A DNA stretch of 13,292 bases from Candidatus Cloacimonadota bacterium (GTDB lineage Bacteria > Cloacimonadota > Cloacimonadia > Cloacimonadales > TCS61), in NCBI GenBank assembly GCA_023133395.1, contig JAGLWO010000018.1, forward strand, positions 1 through 13,292, in the 5' to 3' direction. Positions 6,563 to 13,292 of the stretch are shown in pieces (position 1 is the stretch's first letter; the number at the start of each line of letters is the position of its first letter). The notes under the pieces are model-generated. The model was not told the DNA's origin and did no database searches. It saw only the letters and a list, made by a program, of their open reading frames with translations. The position numbers and the translations under genes were made by a program.

Positions 6563-9500
6563 TTATTCCTTATGCTTTTCTATTTCTAACCAGAATTTTT
6601 TATTTTTCTTATTAAGACTAATAGGTCTTAGTTTTTTCAAACCAATCATTATCTGAGATTTTATTTGCAAATCACTCTCACTTTTAGCTTGGTCATTAAC
6701 ATCTTCGAAATATGTGGAATATTCTTCATATTTTGGTTTAATTTGATAAAGAACCTGATACCCTAATTTGATATTTTCAACATTTATTCCATTTTTTATG
6801 AGTTTTTCAAAAACAAAATCGATAAAACTTCTTTGTGGAGTTTGGGGTAATATACTCCAACCTATAATGACAGCTTCAATAGAATAGGATTGATTTGCTG
6901 TATTTGGAGATAAAGTATATAACCAATCGATTGTTTCTCGTACAATACTTCTCCTAGTTGTTTCTGAAAGATAATCTGCTTCTTTGAAAGTGTTATATCC
7001 ACATTTTTGTTGCTCTATATCTGTATTCTTCAATAGAGCTTTGATTTTGGAAGAAAAGGTGTCTCTTAAATTCCTATCATTTGCGCACTTCATTTTATTT
7101 ACTGCTTTATACAGAGTTTCTTTTTCTGGAATGGGAGATTGTGCGGCTTTTTTAAGCAGAGCATCAACTATCGCTATCTTATTATCCAACTTATAATTAA
7201 TCTCATCTAATTTTGTAAATGCTCGTTGAGGAGTAGAATTTATTAATTCAATAAACCATTGAGTTTTTATATCTTTTGTAGCAAAAGAATATAGGAAATC
7301 AAATATAGTCTGTTGTTGTAATACTCGCTGTCTAAAATTTGGTTCATATTTTTGTACTAAAATTTTATTCTCCTCTTTAGATAATTTATTAAAAACAAAT
7401 TCAATACAATTAGTATCTGCATTGTTAAAAAAGTTAATGATTAAATTATTAATTTCAGATTTTTTGGGCTCATTGAGTATATCAAACAACCAATAAAAGG
7501 TAAGTATAAATATTTTCTTCTGGGTAAAATCTCCCAGGGCGTTAACTCCTTGAATAAGTGAATCTACAAAGGATATTAAGATACTTTGTTCAGTAATCTG
7601 AATAATTAATTCTTTAAAATTATTTATGATATTTTCTATACATTTCAATAAATTCTCTTTCTCTTCACGATAAGGTTTAGAATTTTCACTATTAAGTAAA
7701 TCTCGGAATTTATTTATAATATTTGTAACAGTTTCAGTTGAGATATTCTCTTTAAAACTTAAGAGGAGATCGCTATTATCCATTATAGGCTTTTTATTAT
7801 CAACATCCTTATCTGAAAAACTGGAAACAAATTTAGAAATGGTTTCTTCAGATAGGAAATCTTCTTGAAGGTCAGGTTTATTTTTAAACAAAGAAAGTAC
7901 TTCATAAAAATAATATGAATTGTTCAAAGCCTGACGTATTTCTATCTTCTGAGAATCATCAATCCAATCCTTATATTTAAAAAATTCTTTAAGTATTTTC
8001 TTCGCATAATCTATACTCAAATTTATTTTTATCTCCTCAGCTTCATTTTGTTTAATTAAGATATTAATGTATTTTTTGATAATATCATCTCTATCGTATT
8101 TGTTACATCGTTTAAGAACCTCAAAGAAAATTAAAGATGGTTCAAATTTTGGTAATTCTTTCCCCAGTATGTTGTCATCATTTAATAAGTCTGCAACAAT
8201 GTCGTAAAAATGTTTGTTTAATTCCATATTGTGATAATTAAGAACTGTCAAGGAAGATGAAACTAAATTAAATAATTGTATTCGTTTGTTCTTATTTCTA
8301 TCAATTAGACTATTAATACACCTTTCAAAATTACGAATTTGCTTAGGATGTGTCTTCAGAGTTTCCAATCTTTCTTTAATCAACTCCACTTTATTATCAA
8401 CCATTGCAAGTTCTAACTCCTTTATTCCGGGAATACTAAGTTCTTCTTCTGATTGCTTTAAGTAAATAAATGGTCGAACATCGCTAATTGAAACTGGTTT
8501 TGTCGCTTTTTTAAAATCATTAAATTTTTTATTATTACTTTTTATACTGTCAGGAATTAGATGTAATTCTTGAAGTTGTTTATATTCTGTAGGAAATTGT
8601 TGACGAATTATCAAAAGTTTTGCTAGAAAAGCAATATTGTTAGTAATAGTACCTTTCGGAATAATTAGTGTCTCTAAACCACTTTCTCTTTCCATAGCAA
8701 GGAGAAAGTGGGCAAGTAAAGTATTTATAAATCGCTTTATTTGGCGAGGATTTTCACGAAATGCGCTTGTTATAGTATATGCAACATCTGAGTTGTCAAA
8801 TTGAGGAACACATGTTTCTTTTAGTAAATCTTCAGTATATGTTTGTAGCTCGATATCAATGAAGTTGGGAATTCGTTGGAAGGTATTAAAGAATTTGCGA
8901 AGAAATTCATCTGTATTTATACTATTTCCATATACAGACTTAAGATGCTCTTCGATAGCTTCATCATCACAGGCAATTAAGAAAATGCATTTGTTTTCCT
9001 GAACTGTATCCTTTGCAAGAAAAGTTTTTAAAGTAGAGAGTAATTCAACAGCTTTTTCAGCATGGCATCTATCGAGATTATCAATTATAATGAGTAATTT
9101 GTTTTTACTTTTAATCTTTTCACTACACAAAATTTCCTCTTTAAATCTTCTTTCAAAACCCTCTGCAGAATCAGTTCGATGTTCAGTTACAGTTATACTT
9201 ACTCTTTTAAATAAACCAGCTGTAAATTGGATCAGGAAACCAATAACACCAAAGCCCAAGAACGAATCAGATACACTCTTCGGGATATTAGAAAACTCGG
9301 GGTGTCTTAGAATAAATCCAGCAATCACAAAAAGGAAAGTAATAAGCCCATAAACATTAAAGAATATTCCCCAATCAAATTTAATGGGACCTTTTGTAGG
9401 ATCAGATTCAGTAAGAGTCTGGTTCAACCTGTCTTTATAGCCAAGTTTTAAATTGAGTTCCTCATCCAGAGTAATCAAAAGCTGCCTTCGCAAAGAATCC

Positions 9501-9787
9501 TTCTCATATTTCCATACATCTATATATGCTATTTCAATAGATTTATAATGTTTATTTAATTTCTCTCTTAATAAGTTAATAATAGTAGTTTTACCAGTTC
9601 CCCATTTTGCAAATAATCCAATAGTAAAAGGCTTAGGACAATTTAGAATAATTTGTTTTAAGTTTTCACTTATACTTTTATGTCCAAAACGCACTAATTG
9701 CTCTTGATCAGCTTTAAGAGGTGCATCAGAAAGAAACTTAAATTTTACATTATTAATAGCCTTTTTATTATTATTCCTTTTATTCAT
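6563..9787 (-). CDS. KAP-family P-loop NTPase, membrane-associated
   Basis: The 1074-residue protein (from the 9787 start) has an N-terminal KAP NTPase domain. The P-loop is FAKWGTGKTT (59-68), with Ala60 where many P-loops have Gly. Two hydrophobic segments at about 143-160 and 176-193 form the membrane insert typical of KAP proteins, between Walker A and Walker B. Walker B is LLIIIDNLDRC (231-241) with D236 and D239, followed by IFLIACDDEAI. KAP NTPases include PifA, which excludes phage T7, and are expected to sit on the inner face of the membrane. Residues about 390-1074 match nothing I recognise; they are rich in Lys, Glu, Asn and Leu and look like helical repeats. The gene follows AbiEi and AbiEii on the same strand, 99 bases after AbiEii. 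AGGAG eight bases upstream supports 9787 over an in-frame ATG at 9808. Confidence 0.88.
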   Translation of the reverse strand: MNKRNNNKKAINNVKFKFLSDAPLKADQEQLVRFGHKSISENLKQIILNCPKPFTIGLFAKWGTGKTTIINLLREKLNKHYKSIEIAYIDVWKYEKDSLRRQLLITLDEELNLKLGYKDRLNQTLTESDPTKGPIKFDWGIFFNVYGLITFLFVIAGFILRHPEFSNIPKSVSDSFLGFGVIGFLIQFTAGLFKRVSITVTEHRTDSAEGFERRFKEEILCSEKIKSKNKLLIIIDNLDRCHAEKAVELLSTLKTFLAKDTVQENKCIFLIACDDEAIEEHLKSVYGNSINTDEFLRKFFNTFQRIPNFIDIELQTYTEDLLKETCVPQFDNSDVAYTITSAFRENPRQIKRFINTLLAHFLLAMERESGLETLIIPKGTITNNIAFLAKLLIIRQQFPTEYKQLQELHLIPDSIKSNNKKFNDFKKATKPVSISDVRPFIYLKQSEEELSIPGIKELELAMVDNKVELIKERLETLKTHPKQIRNFERCINSLIDRNKNKRIQLFNLVSSSLTVLNYHNMELNKHFYDIVADLLNDDNILGKELPKFEPSLIFFEVLKRCNKYDRDDIIKKYINILIKQNEAEEIKINLSIDYAKKILKEFFKYKDWIDDSQKIEIRQALNNSYYFYEVLSLFKNKPDLQEDFLSEETISKFVSSFSDKDVDNKKPIMDNSDLLLSFKENISTETVTNIINKFRDLLNSENSKPYREEKENLLKCIENIINNFKELIIQITEQSILISFVDSLIQGVNALGDFTQKKIFILTFYWLFDILNEPKKSEINNLIINFFNNADTNCIEFVFNKLSKEENKILVQKYEPNFRQRVLQQQTIFDFLYSFATKDIKTQWFIELINSTPQRAFTKLDEINYKLDNKIAIVDALLKKAAQSPIPEKETLYKAVNKMKCANDRNLRDTFSSKIKALLKNTDIEQQKCGYNTFKEADYLSETTRRSIVRETIDWLYTLSPNTANQSYSIEAVIIGWSILPQTPQRSFIDFVFEKLIKNGINVENIKLGYQVLYQIKPKYEEYSTYFEDVNDQAKSESDLQIKSQIMIGLKKLRPISLNKKNKKFWLEIEKHKE

Positions 9788-9795
9788 TACTTTTT

Positions 9796-9800
9796 CTCCT
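9796..9800 (-). promoter_or_regulatory. Ribosome binding site that sets the KAP NTPase start at 9787
   Basis: Minus-strand AGGAG is followed by eight bases and the ATG at 9787. The in-frame ATG at 9808 has no comparable site, so the seven residues MKLGEKV are probably untranslated leader. Confidence 0.7.
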
Positions 9801-9816
9801 AATTTCATTCTCTAAA

Positions 9817-9897
9817 CTATTTTTTTATCCTCATTTCTTCCTCAGTTAATCCATAAAGTTAAAATTCAATTTTATCTATATCCTTTTTAAATTTTAG
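9817..9897 (-). pseudogene. Decayed tail of a DNA methylase-like gene (short remnant)
   Basis: In a frame different from AbiEii, the AbiEii-KAP junction reads KKDIDKIEF, stop (9859-9861), then LYGLTEEEMRIKK, stop (9817-9819). The pattern IDKIVYxLYGLTEEEIxIVE is a well-known C-terminal signature of Eco57I/TaqI-like and BREX PglX-like DNA methylases. The first stop sits where one base change (GAA to TAA) would explain it. I infer a remnant of a lost restriction-modification or related methylase gene. About 27 codons is short, so chance resemblance remains possible. Confidence 0.4.
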
Positions 9898-10678
9898 TTT
9901 TTGAGGTTTCATACTCTTTTAATATATTTATAGTTTTATTATACACAAGCTCAAAGTCCGGTAAATTATTAATTTGATGATTAAGTGAGTTCTTCCAGGC
10001 ATGAGCAAAATCATTTTTTCTTTTTTCAAGAGAAGATAAATCAATTTTAACTTTTTTGAATTTAATTTTTTTACCTGTTATATCTTTTGATACTTTAAGA
10101 TTACTTTCAACTAAAAAATACCATACATCATATAAATCCCTTGGACGTGTTCTTTCAAAAAGTGCCCTAATTTTCTCGGCAATTATCTCTTTTAAATTAT
10201 AAACAGGAGTTTTGGCTTTAAAAGAATCCGAATATGTATGGATTATTTCTTTATTCAAAATAGGGAGAATAATTTTTTCTTTATCAAAGTCAGTTATATC
10301 GAGTTTGATTTTAACAGGTAAACCACCTCTTTGTATTAAGTTGATACTGATGCCAGTAGTAAAACCATTAATATTTTTTTCTAATTTAATATTTTGGCTG
10401 AAATCAATCCCACTTTCATCTCTTGCACTTTCTATTGCACTGTTAATTTCATTATTAAGATTGTTCTCATTAAACTTTTCAGAAAGTGTGAAATCAAGGT
10501 CATCAGAAAACCTGTAATTTTCATTATAAACTTTCTTTATACCAGTTCCACCTTTTAAAACCATATTGATCTTAGAAATATGTTTTAAAAGCCAATTCTG
10601 TGCGTAATCTCTTTCTATTGTTGATACCGGGACACCAAAGATTCTGGCTTTTTCTTTTATTTCCAATAAAGGAATCAT
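9887..10678 (-). CDS. AbiEii/AbiGii-type nucleotidyltransferase toxin
   Basis: This is the toxin half of a type IV AbiE toxin-antitoxin pair. AbiEii-type enzymes are DNA polymerase beta-like nucleotidyltransferases that can halt growth or abort phage infection; related MenT toxins modify tRNA. The 263 residues carry the signatures in order: LKGGTGIKKVY (41-51), RFSDDLDF (56-63) with candidate metal-binding D60 and D62, KLDITDF (125-131), and EKIRALFERTRPRDLYDVWYF (168-188) with K169 and D181-D184. All core motifs look intact. The ATG at 10678 overlaps the AbiEi stop (ATGA), and AGGA lies nine bases upstream, so expression is coupled to the antitoxin. The KAP NTPase follows. The 3' end overlaps the frame of the methylase-like remnant. 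Confidence 0.92.
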   Translation of the reverse strand: MIPLLEIKEKARIFGVPVSTIERDYAQNWLLKHISKINMVLKGGTGIKKVYNENYRFSDDLDFTLSEKFNENNLNNEINSAIESARDESGIDFSQNIKLEKNINGFTTGISINLIQRGGLPVKIKLDITDFDKEKIILPILNKEIIHTYSDSFKAKTPVYNLKEIIAEKIRALFERTRPRDLYDVWYFLVESNLKVSKDITGKKIKFKKVKIDLSSLEKRKNDFAHAWKNSLNHQINNLPDFELVYNKTINILKEYETSKTKI

Positions 10679-11433
10679 TCCAAATTTCCTAGAATTTCCT
10701 GATTAAGGTTAATAGTTAATCTCCATTTTGAATTTCTTGTACCTTTATGGTTCATAGTTGGATCAAGAAATAAATAGTTTCTTGTCTTTATCTCAGGCAG
10801 TCTAATTCTCTTATTAAAGAGATCACAAAGGTAACCCAATCTTCTTATTACTCCGGAATTACCTATTCGTTGTGCATATTCCAAAAGTTTTATTATATCT
10901 ATATTTTTATTCTTTAATGCTTTTGCTACTTCTACAATTCCACCGCAATATTGTGGTTTATCCAGACAATCAATTATACACTTTTCTTTATTAACAATGT
11001 TCACTGAACTTTCTTCAACCCATTCTGTTTTTAAACTAAAGAATTTTTCAGGTTTCACACGAACGATTTTATATTTAACTCCAAAAACTTCTAATTTCTG
11101 TTTCTTCTTCCTTGAGGTTGTTTGAATAAATACGGTATTAGGTATCTGCTCAGTAAATCCATAATAGTGTAATGCACTCCAATAAGATATACAATATGGC
11201 TTTACAAGCAAAGAACCGATAATAAACTCATGCAAAGTATATTTACCCTTTTCAGCACCAAGAGGTATAATCATATATTTGCCTTTTTCAATTCGCTCAA
11301 TCCAACCTTTTTCTTCAAGTCGTGAAAGGATTACCCATAATACATCCCTTTGAACTTTTGTGGTTTTAAAAGCATCTGCAAAAGTAAATGTATTGTTTTT
11401 TTTTGCTAATTTTTCTAATAAACTTATTCTCAT
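10675..11433 (-). CDS. AbiEi-type antitoxin and transcriptional regulator
   Basis: This is the antitoxin half of the AbiE pair, related to COG5340 'transcriptional regulator of viral defense'. Family members repress their own promoter and counteract the AbiEii enzyme without forming a tight complex. The 252 residues start with a winged helix (about 1-56: ISLLEKLAKKN, VLWVILSRLEEKGWIERIEKGKYMIIP). The family segment PYCISYWSALHYYGF (79-93) follows, then a basic TTSRKKKQK stretch. The C-terminal part contains CIIDCLDKPQYCGGI and a helical domain, as expected of the AbiEi antitoxin region. The first gene of the cluster, it overlaps AbiEii by four bases. An AAGGA lies about 14 bases before the ATG, which is distant. 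Regulation is probably autorepression through sites in the 119-base upstream gap. Confidence 0.9.
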   Translation of the reverse strand: MRISLLEKLAKKNNTFTFADAFKTTKVQRDVLWVILSRLEEKGWIERIEKGKYMIIPLGAEKGKYTLHEFIIGSLLVKPYCISYWSALHYYGFTEQIPNTVFIQTTSRKKKQKLEVFGVKYKIVRVKPEKFFSLKTEWVEESSVNIVNKEKCIIDCLDKPQYCGGIVEVAKALKNKNIDIIKLLEYAQRIGNSGVIRRLGYLCDLFNKRIRLPEIKTRNYLFLDPTMNHKGTRNSKWRLTINLNQEILGNLE

Positions 11434-11552
11434 TTTTATGCACCATCCTTAACACTTTTGTATAGTTTGGTGTATATGATTGAGAAATTTATTTTTCTTA
11501 TTAAATTGTCAATAATTTCATTAACATTGTGTATTTTCATGAAATTCTCTGT
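11434..11552 (-). promoter_or_regulatory. Probable promoter and operator region of the AbiE-KAP cluster
   Basis: Read leftward, a perfect TTGACA (-35-like) lies at 11507-11512, with a weak TAAATT candidate -10 at 11486-11491 after 15 bases; a better -10 was not found. Two direct copies of TGTATA on the plus strand (11459-11464 and 11471-11476) are 12 bases apart, and a TGTATT lies at 11530-11535. An 8-bp inverted repeat, AATTTCAT (11514-11521) and ATGAAATT (11539-11546), flanks a 17-base spacer. AbiEi proteins bind repeats at their own promoter, so these are candidate operators. None is individually convincing. Confidence 0.35.
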
Positions 11553-12749
11553 TCATTCCCAAACCCCCGGGATCTCATATCCGCAATATTTGCATTTTCC
11601 ATTTATAATATTGTTATCCAACACCTGAAAATGAACCCGCTTAATCAGGCACTTACCGCACTGCGGACAGAAGGTTGAATTGTATTTATGTCCGGGAACA
11701 TTACCGACTGTAACATATTCCAAACCTACTTTTTTTGCAGTGTTATAGGCTTTTTCCAGGGTCTTTATCGGAGTAGATGGAAGATGGGTCATTCTGTAAG
11801 CAGGTGAGAACCGGGAGAAATGCAATGGTGTATCAGCCCCCAGATTCTCCTTGATCCATTCACACATCCGTTTAATATCTTTTGGGTCATCATTCATGGT
11901 GGGAATTACCAGGTTGACAATCTCCAGCCAGATTCCTTCTTCTTTGATAGCCTTTAAAGTTGTAAGTACTGGTTCTAATTTTGCATTGGAAGCCTTACGA
12001 TAGAATTTCTCTGTGAATCCCTTTAGATCAATTGTAACAGCATCGGTATATTTCAAAAGTTCCTTCAGGGGTTCAGGATTAATGGAACCATTGGAATGCC
12101 AGAGGATTTTTAGACCTTCTGCCTGGGCAAGTTTTGCTATATCATAGACATATTCATAGAACGAGATTGGATCGTTATAAGTAAAGGAAATAGTGGGAAT
12201 CTTTTTCTCAAGAGCAAGTTCAATCACTTCTTCGGGTGGCAGATTATAATAGCTCATTTCCTCTATTGACCTCTGTGATAGATGCCAGTTCTGGCAATGT
12301 TTACATTGGAAATTGCATCCTGCTGTTCCCAAGCATAAAATATCCGTTCCGGGAAGCATGTGCAGTTGAGGTTCCTTTTCTACAGGGTCTATATGGACAG
12401 CAGAAGGTTTTGCATAGACTATGTTATATAAAACCCCATCCTGATTTTCTCTATTTCTACAGACACCTCTTTTCCCTTCAGGAATAATGCAATTTCTAAA
12501 ACAGAGTTGACACTTAACTTTTTTATCTTTATCAAGCTTCTGATAAAACATTGCTTCTCTGAGGAGGTCTTTAGGAATTGCACTGGTTACAGATTCATTC
12601 ATATCTTCTCCTTGAACTAAGTACATATTGGATATTTTACTCTGCAATCTTAAATTATCAAGGTTACCTTGCCATAAACATACTATAACTACAATCAAAA
12701 TTAATAAAACTAAAGTGAAAGGAGTAAAAACTTTTTTTAATATCTGCAT
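11553..12749 (-). CDS. AmmeMemoRadiSam-system radical SAM enzyme
   Basis: This radical SAM protein resembles the PflA-like enzymes found with MEMO1 and AMMECR1 homologues; the reaction is unknown. In the 398-residue form, C80, C83, C87 and C97 form an N-terminal Cys cluster, and GTAGCNFQCKHCQNW (141-155) supplies the [4Fe-4S] ligands C145, C149 and C152. SFTYNDPISFYEY, WHSNGSINPEPL, DAVTIDLKGF and HFSRFSPAYRM are family segments. FCPQCGKC and CKYCGYEIPGVWE at the end form a zinc-ribbon-like site (C361, C364, C386, C389). Residues 12-26 are a hydrophobic anchor. An internal ATG at 12602 (residue 50) has a much better Shine-Dalgarno and would give a soluble 349-residue enzyme; the ATG at 12749 has only GGA. 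The DUF3795 gene lies 43 bases upstream on the same strand. MEMO1 and AMMECR1 are not in the window. Confidence 0.92.
   Translation of the reverse strand: MQILKKVFTPFTLVLLILIVVIVCLWQGNLDNLRLQSKISNMYLVQGEDMNESVTSAIPKDLLREAMFYQKLDKDKKVKCQLCFRNCIIPEGKRGVCRNRENQDGVLYNIVYAKPSAVHIDPVEKEPQLHMLPGTDILCLGTAGCNFQCKHCQNWHLSQRSIEEMSYYNLPPEEVIELALEKKIPTISFTYNDPISFYEYVYDIAKLAQAEGLKILWHSNGSINPEPLKELLKYTDAVTIDLKGFTEKFYRKASNAKLEPVLTTLKAIKEEGIWLEIVNLVIPTMNDDPKDIKRMCEWIKENLGADTPLHFSRFSPAYRMTHLPSTPIKTLEKAYNTAKKVGLEYVTVGNVPGHKYNSTFCPQCGKCLIKRVHFQVLDNNIINGKCKYCGYEIPGVWE
12608..12613 (-). promoter_or_regulatory. Strong internal ribosome binding site for an alternative start at 12602
   Basis: Minus-strand AAGGAG is followed by AAGAT and an in-frame ATG (12600-12602). 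It is the best-spaced Shine-Dalgarno in the window and would yield a cytoplasmic radical SAM enzyme without the hydrophobic N-terminus. Confidence 0.5.
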
Positions 12750-12792
12750 TTTAATTCCATTGAAAAATTAGCATGGATACCTAATATTGCTT

Positions 12793-13158
12793 CTATCCAG
12801 CATCTGTGAGATTCTTTAATTTGTTTATTCTCTCAAGGGTCTCTTTAGCTTCCAGTGAATGAATATAACCCCAAAGTTTTTCAAGTTTTTCACAAGGATA
12901 GCTATTACAATAAGCACAGTTTATAACATCCATTTCAAAACCACAGTGTTTTACATTACAAATGCTGCAAAACTTAGTTTGAGTTTTCTTTTCATCAAGG
13001 CATCCATAACAAGTGATATCTTCTGGCTTAAGTATCTCCTTGTCTGTTGACCAGAGCTCAGCAATTCTTTTCTTCTCTTTATCATCGTTTTTCTGAGTGG
13101 CAATAAATGCTGGACAATCATTACAAATAAGTCCACAAATAGCAATGATTTTTTGCAT
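12793..13158 (-). CDS. DUF3795 family Cys-rich protein
   Basis: This 121-residue cytoplasmic protein has the DUF3795 pattern and no known activity. Eleven cysteines are visible: C8, C12 and C15 in ICGLICNDCPAF, C50 and C53 in CYGC, C64, C67 and C72 in FCSICNVKHC, and C81, C84 and C89 in CAYCNSYPC. The spacing suggests binding of zinc or iron-sulfur clusters. The C-terminus is a short helix that ends the domain normally, so the gene is complete. AGGAAG lies about six bases before the ATG at 13158. It lies 43 bases upstream of the AmmeMemoRadiSam gene and is probably co-transcribed with it. A shared role with that enzyme is only a guess from position. Confidence 0.88.
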   Translation of the reverse strand: MQKIIAICGLICNDCPAFIATQKNDDKEKKRIAELWSTDKEILKPEDITCYGCLDEKKTQTKFCSICNVKHCGFEMDVINCAYCNSYPCEKLEKLWGYIHSLEAKETLERINKLKNLTDAG

Positions 13159-13180
13159 AATTTACTTCCTTCTTCTTTTT

Positions 13181-13211
13181 CTCCTCGTTCCCAATACTTT
13201 GACTGGGAATG
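13181..13211 (+). repeat. REP-like palindromic element, copy C
   Basis: CTCCTCG (13181-13187) leads into TTCCCA (13188-13193) and TGGGAA (13204-13209), a 6-bp stem extendable past one mismatch, and ends TG. The edges match copy A on the left and copy B (in reverse) on the right. It lies between the right-edge gene and the DUF3795 gene. On the minus strand its edge reads GGGAACGAGGAG, upstream of the DUF3795 ribosome binding site. Confidence 0.6.
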
Positions 13212-13222
13212 TTTTTTTCAAA

Positions 13223-13292
13223 TTATTCAAAAAACTTAAACTGTAGATCATCTTTCTCTTTCTTTTCCTTCTTTTTATATTCGCTTTTTGAA
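13223..13292 (-). CDS. C-terminal end of an unidentified protein (partial, runs off the right edge)
   Basis: An open frame enters from the right edge and stops with TAA at 13223. The visible 22 residues begin SKSEYKKKEKKEKDD and end with LQFKFFE. The Lys/Glu-rich run followed by an aromatic end looks like a charged protein tail, but it identifies no family. It lies on the same strand as all other protein genes and ends just before repeat copy C. Confidence 0.5.
   Translation of the reverse strand, partial: SKSEYKKKEKKEKDDLQFKFFE

Noticed and set aside
11553..11572. CATTCCCAAACCCCCGG at the end of the AmmeMemoRadiSam gene resembles half of the palindromic repeat.
   Set aside because: It lacks the second arm, and it encodes IPGVWE, the normal family C-terminus.

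Overview
The window is AT-rich bacterial chromosome. All protein genes lie on the minus strand, and the only plus-strand gene is a tRNA-Leu at the left edge. The code is standard (TGG for Trp, TGA used as a stop). Shine-Dalgarno sites are clear for some genes and absent for others. The gene set suggests an anaerobic, probably uncultured bacterium: two radical SAM enzymes, one of the AmmeMemoRadiSam type, a DUF3795 Cys-cluster protein, and a membrane protein with a spermidine-synthase-like core. Dispersed GTTCCCA...TGGGAAC palindromes also occur. No marker in the window fixes the phylum.

Layout from left to right; transcription is leftward except for the tRNA. 27-114 is tRNA-Leu(UAA), converging on endonuclease V (206-877) across a hairpin terminator. 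937-2213 holds an SPL-like radical SAM gene and an overlapping small ORF that looks frameshifted. 2310-3996 holds a class I methyltransferase followed by a YoaP-type acetyltransferase, with a possible 29-codon ORF between them. 4011-4098 holds an inverted pair of palindromic repeats; the right-hand one has become the C-terminus of a 775-residue membrane protein (4064-6391). Its central domain resembles spermidine synthase but lacks the key acidic residues.

6563-11433 is the most notable part. It is a leftward cluster of AbiEi antitoxin, AbiEii nucleotidyltransferase toxin (ATGA overlap) and a large KAP-family P-loop NTPase with a membrane insert and about 700 uncharacterised, probably helical, residues. 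Between AbiEii and the NTPase is a short decayed reading frame resembling the tail of a restriction-modification DNA methylase. This looks like a defence locus with remodelling history and is the best candidate for an undescribed system. I infer this from families and layout; no activity can be read from the sequence.

11553-13158 holds an AmmeMemoRadiSam radical SAM enzyme preceded by a DUF3795 protein. The enzyme has two possible starts, which predict either a membrane-anchored or a cytoplasmic protein. A third copy of the palindrome and the last 22 codons of another leftward gene close the window.

Three CDS starts need care. Good ribosome binding sites move the acetyltransferase start to 3110 and the KAP NTPase start to 9787, and offer an alternative start at 12602 for the AmmeMemoRadiSam enzyme.
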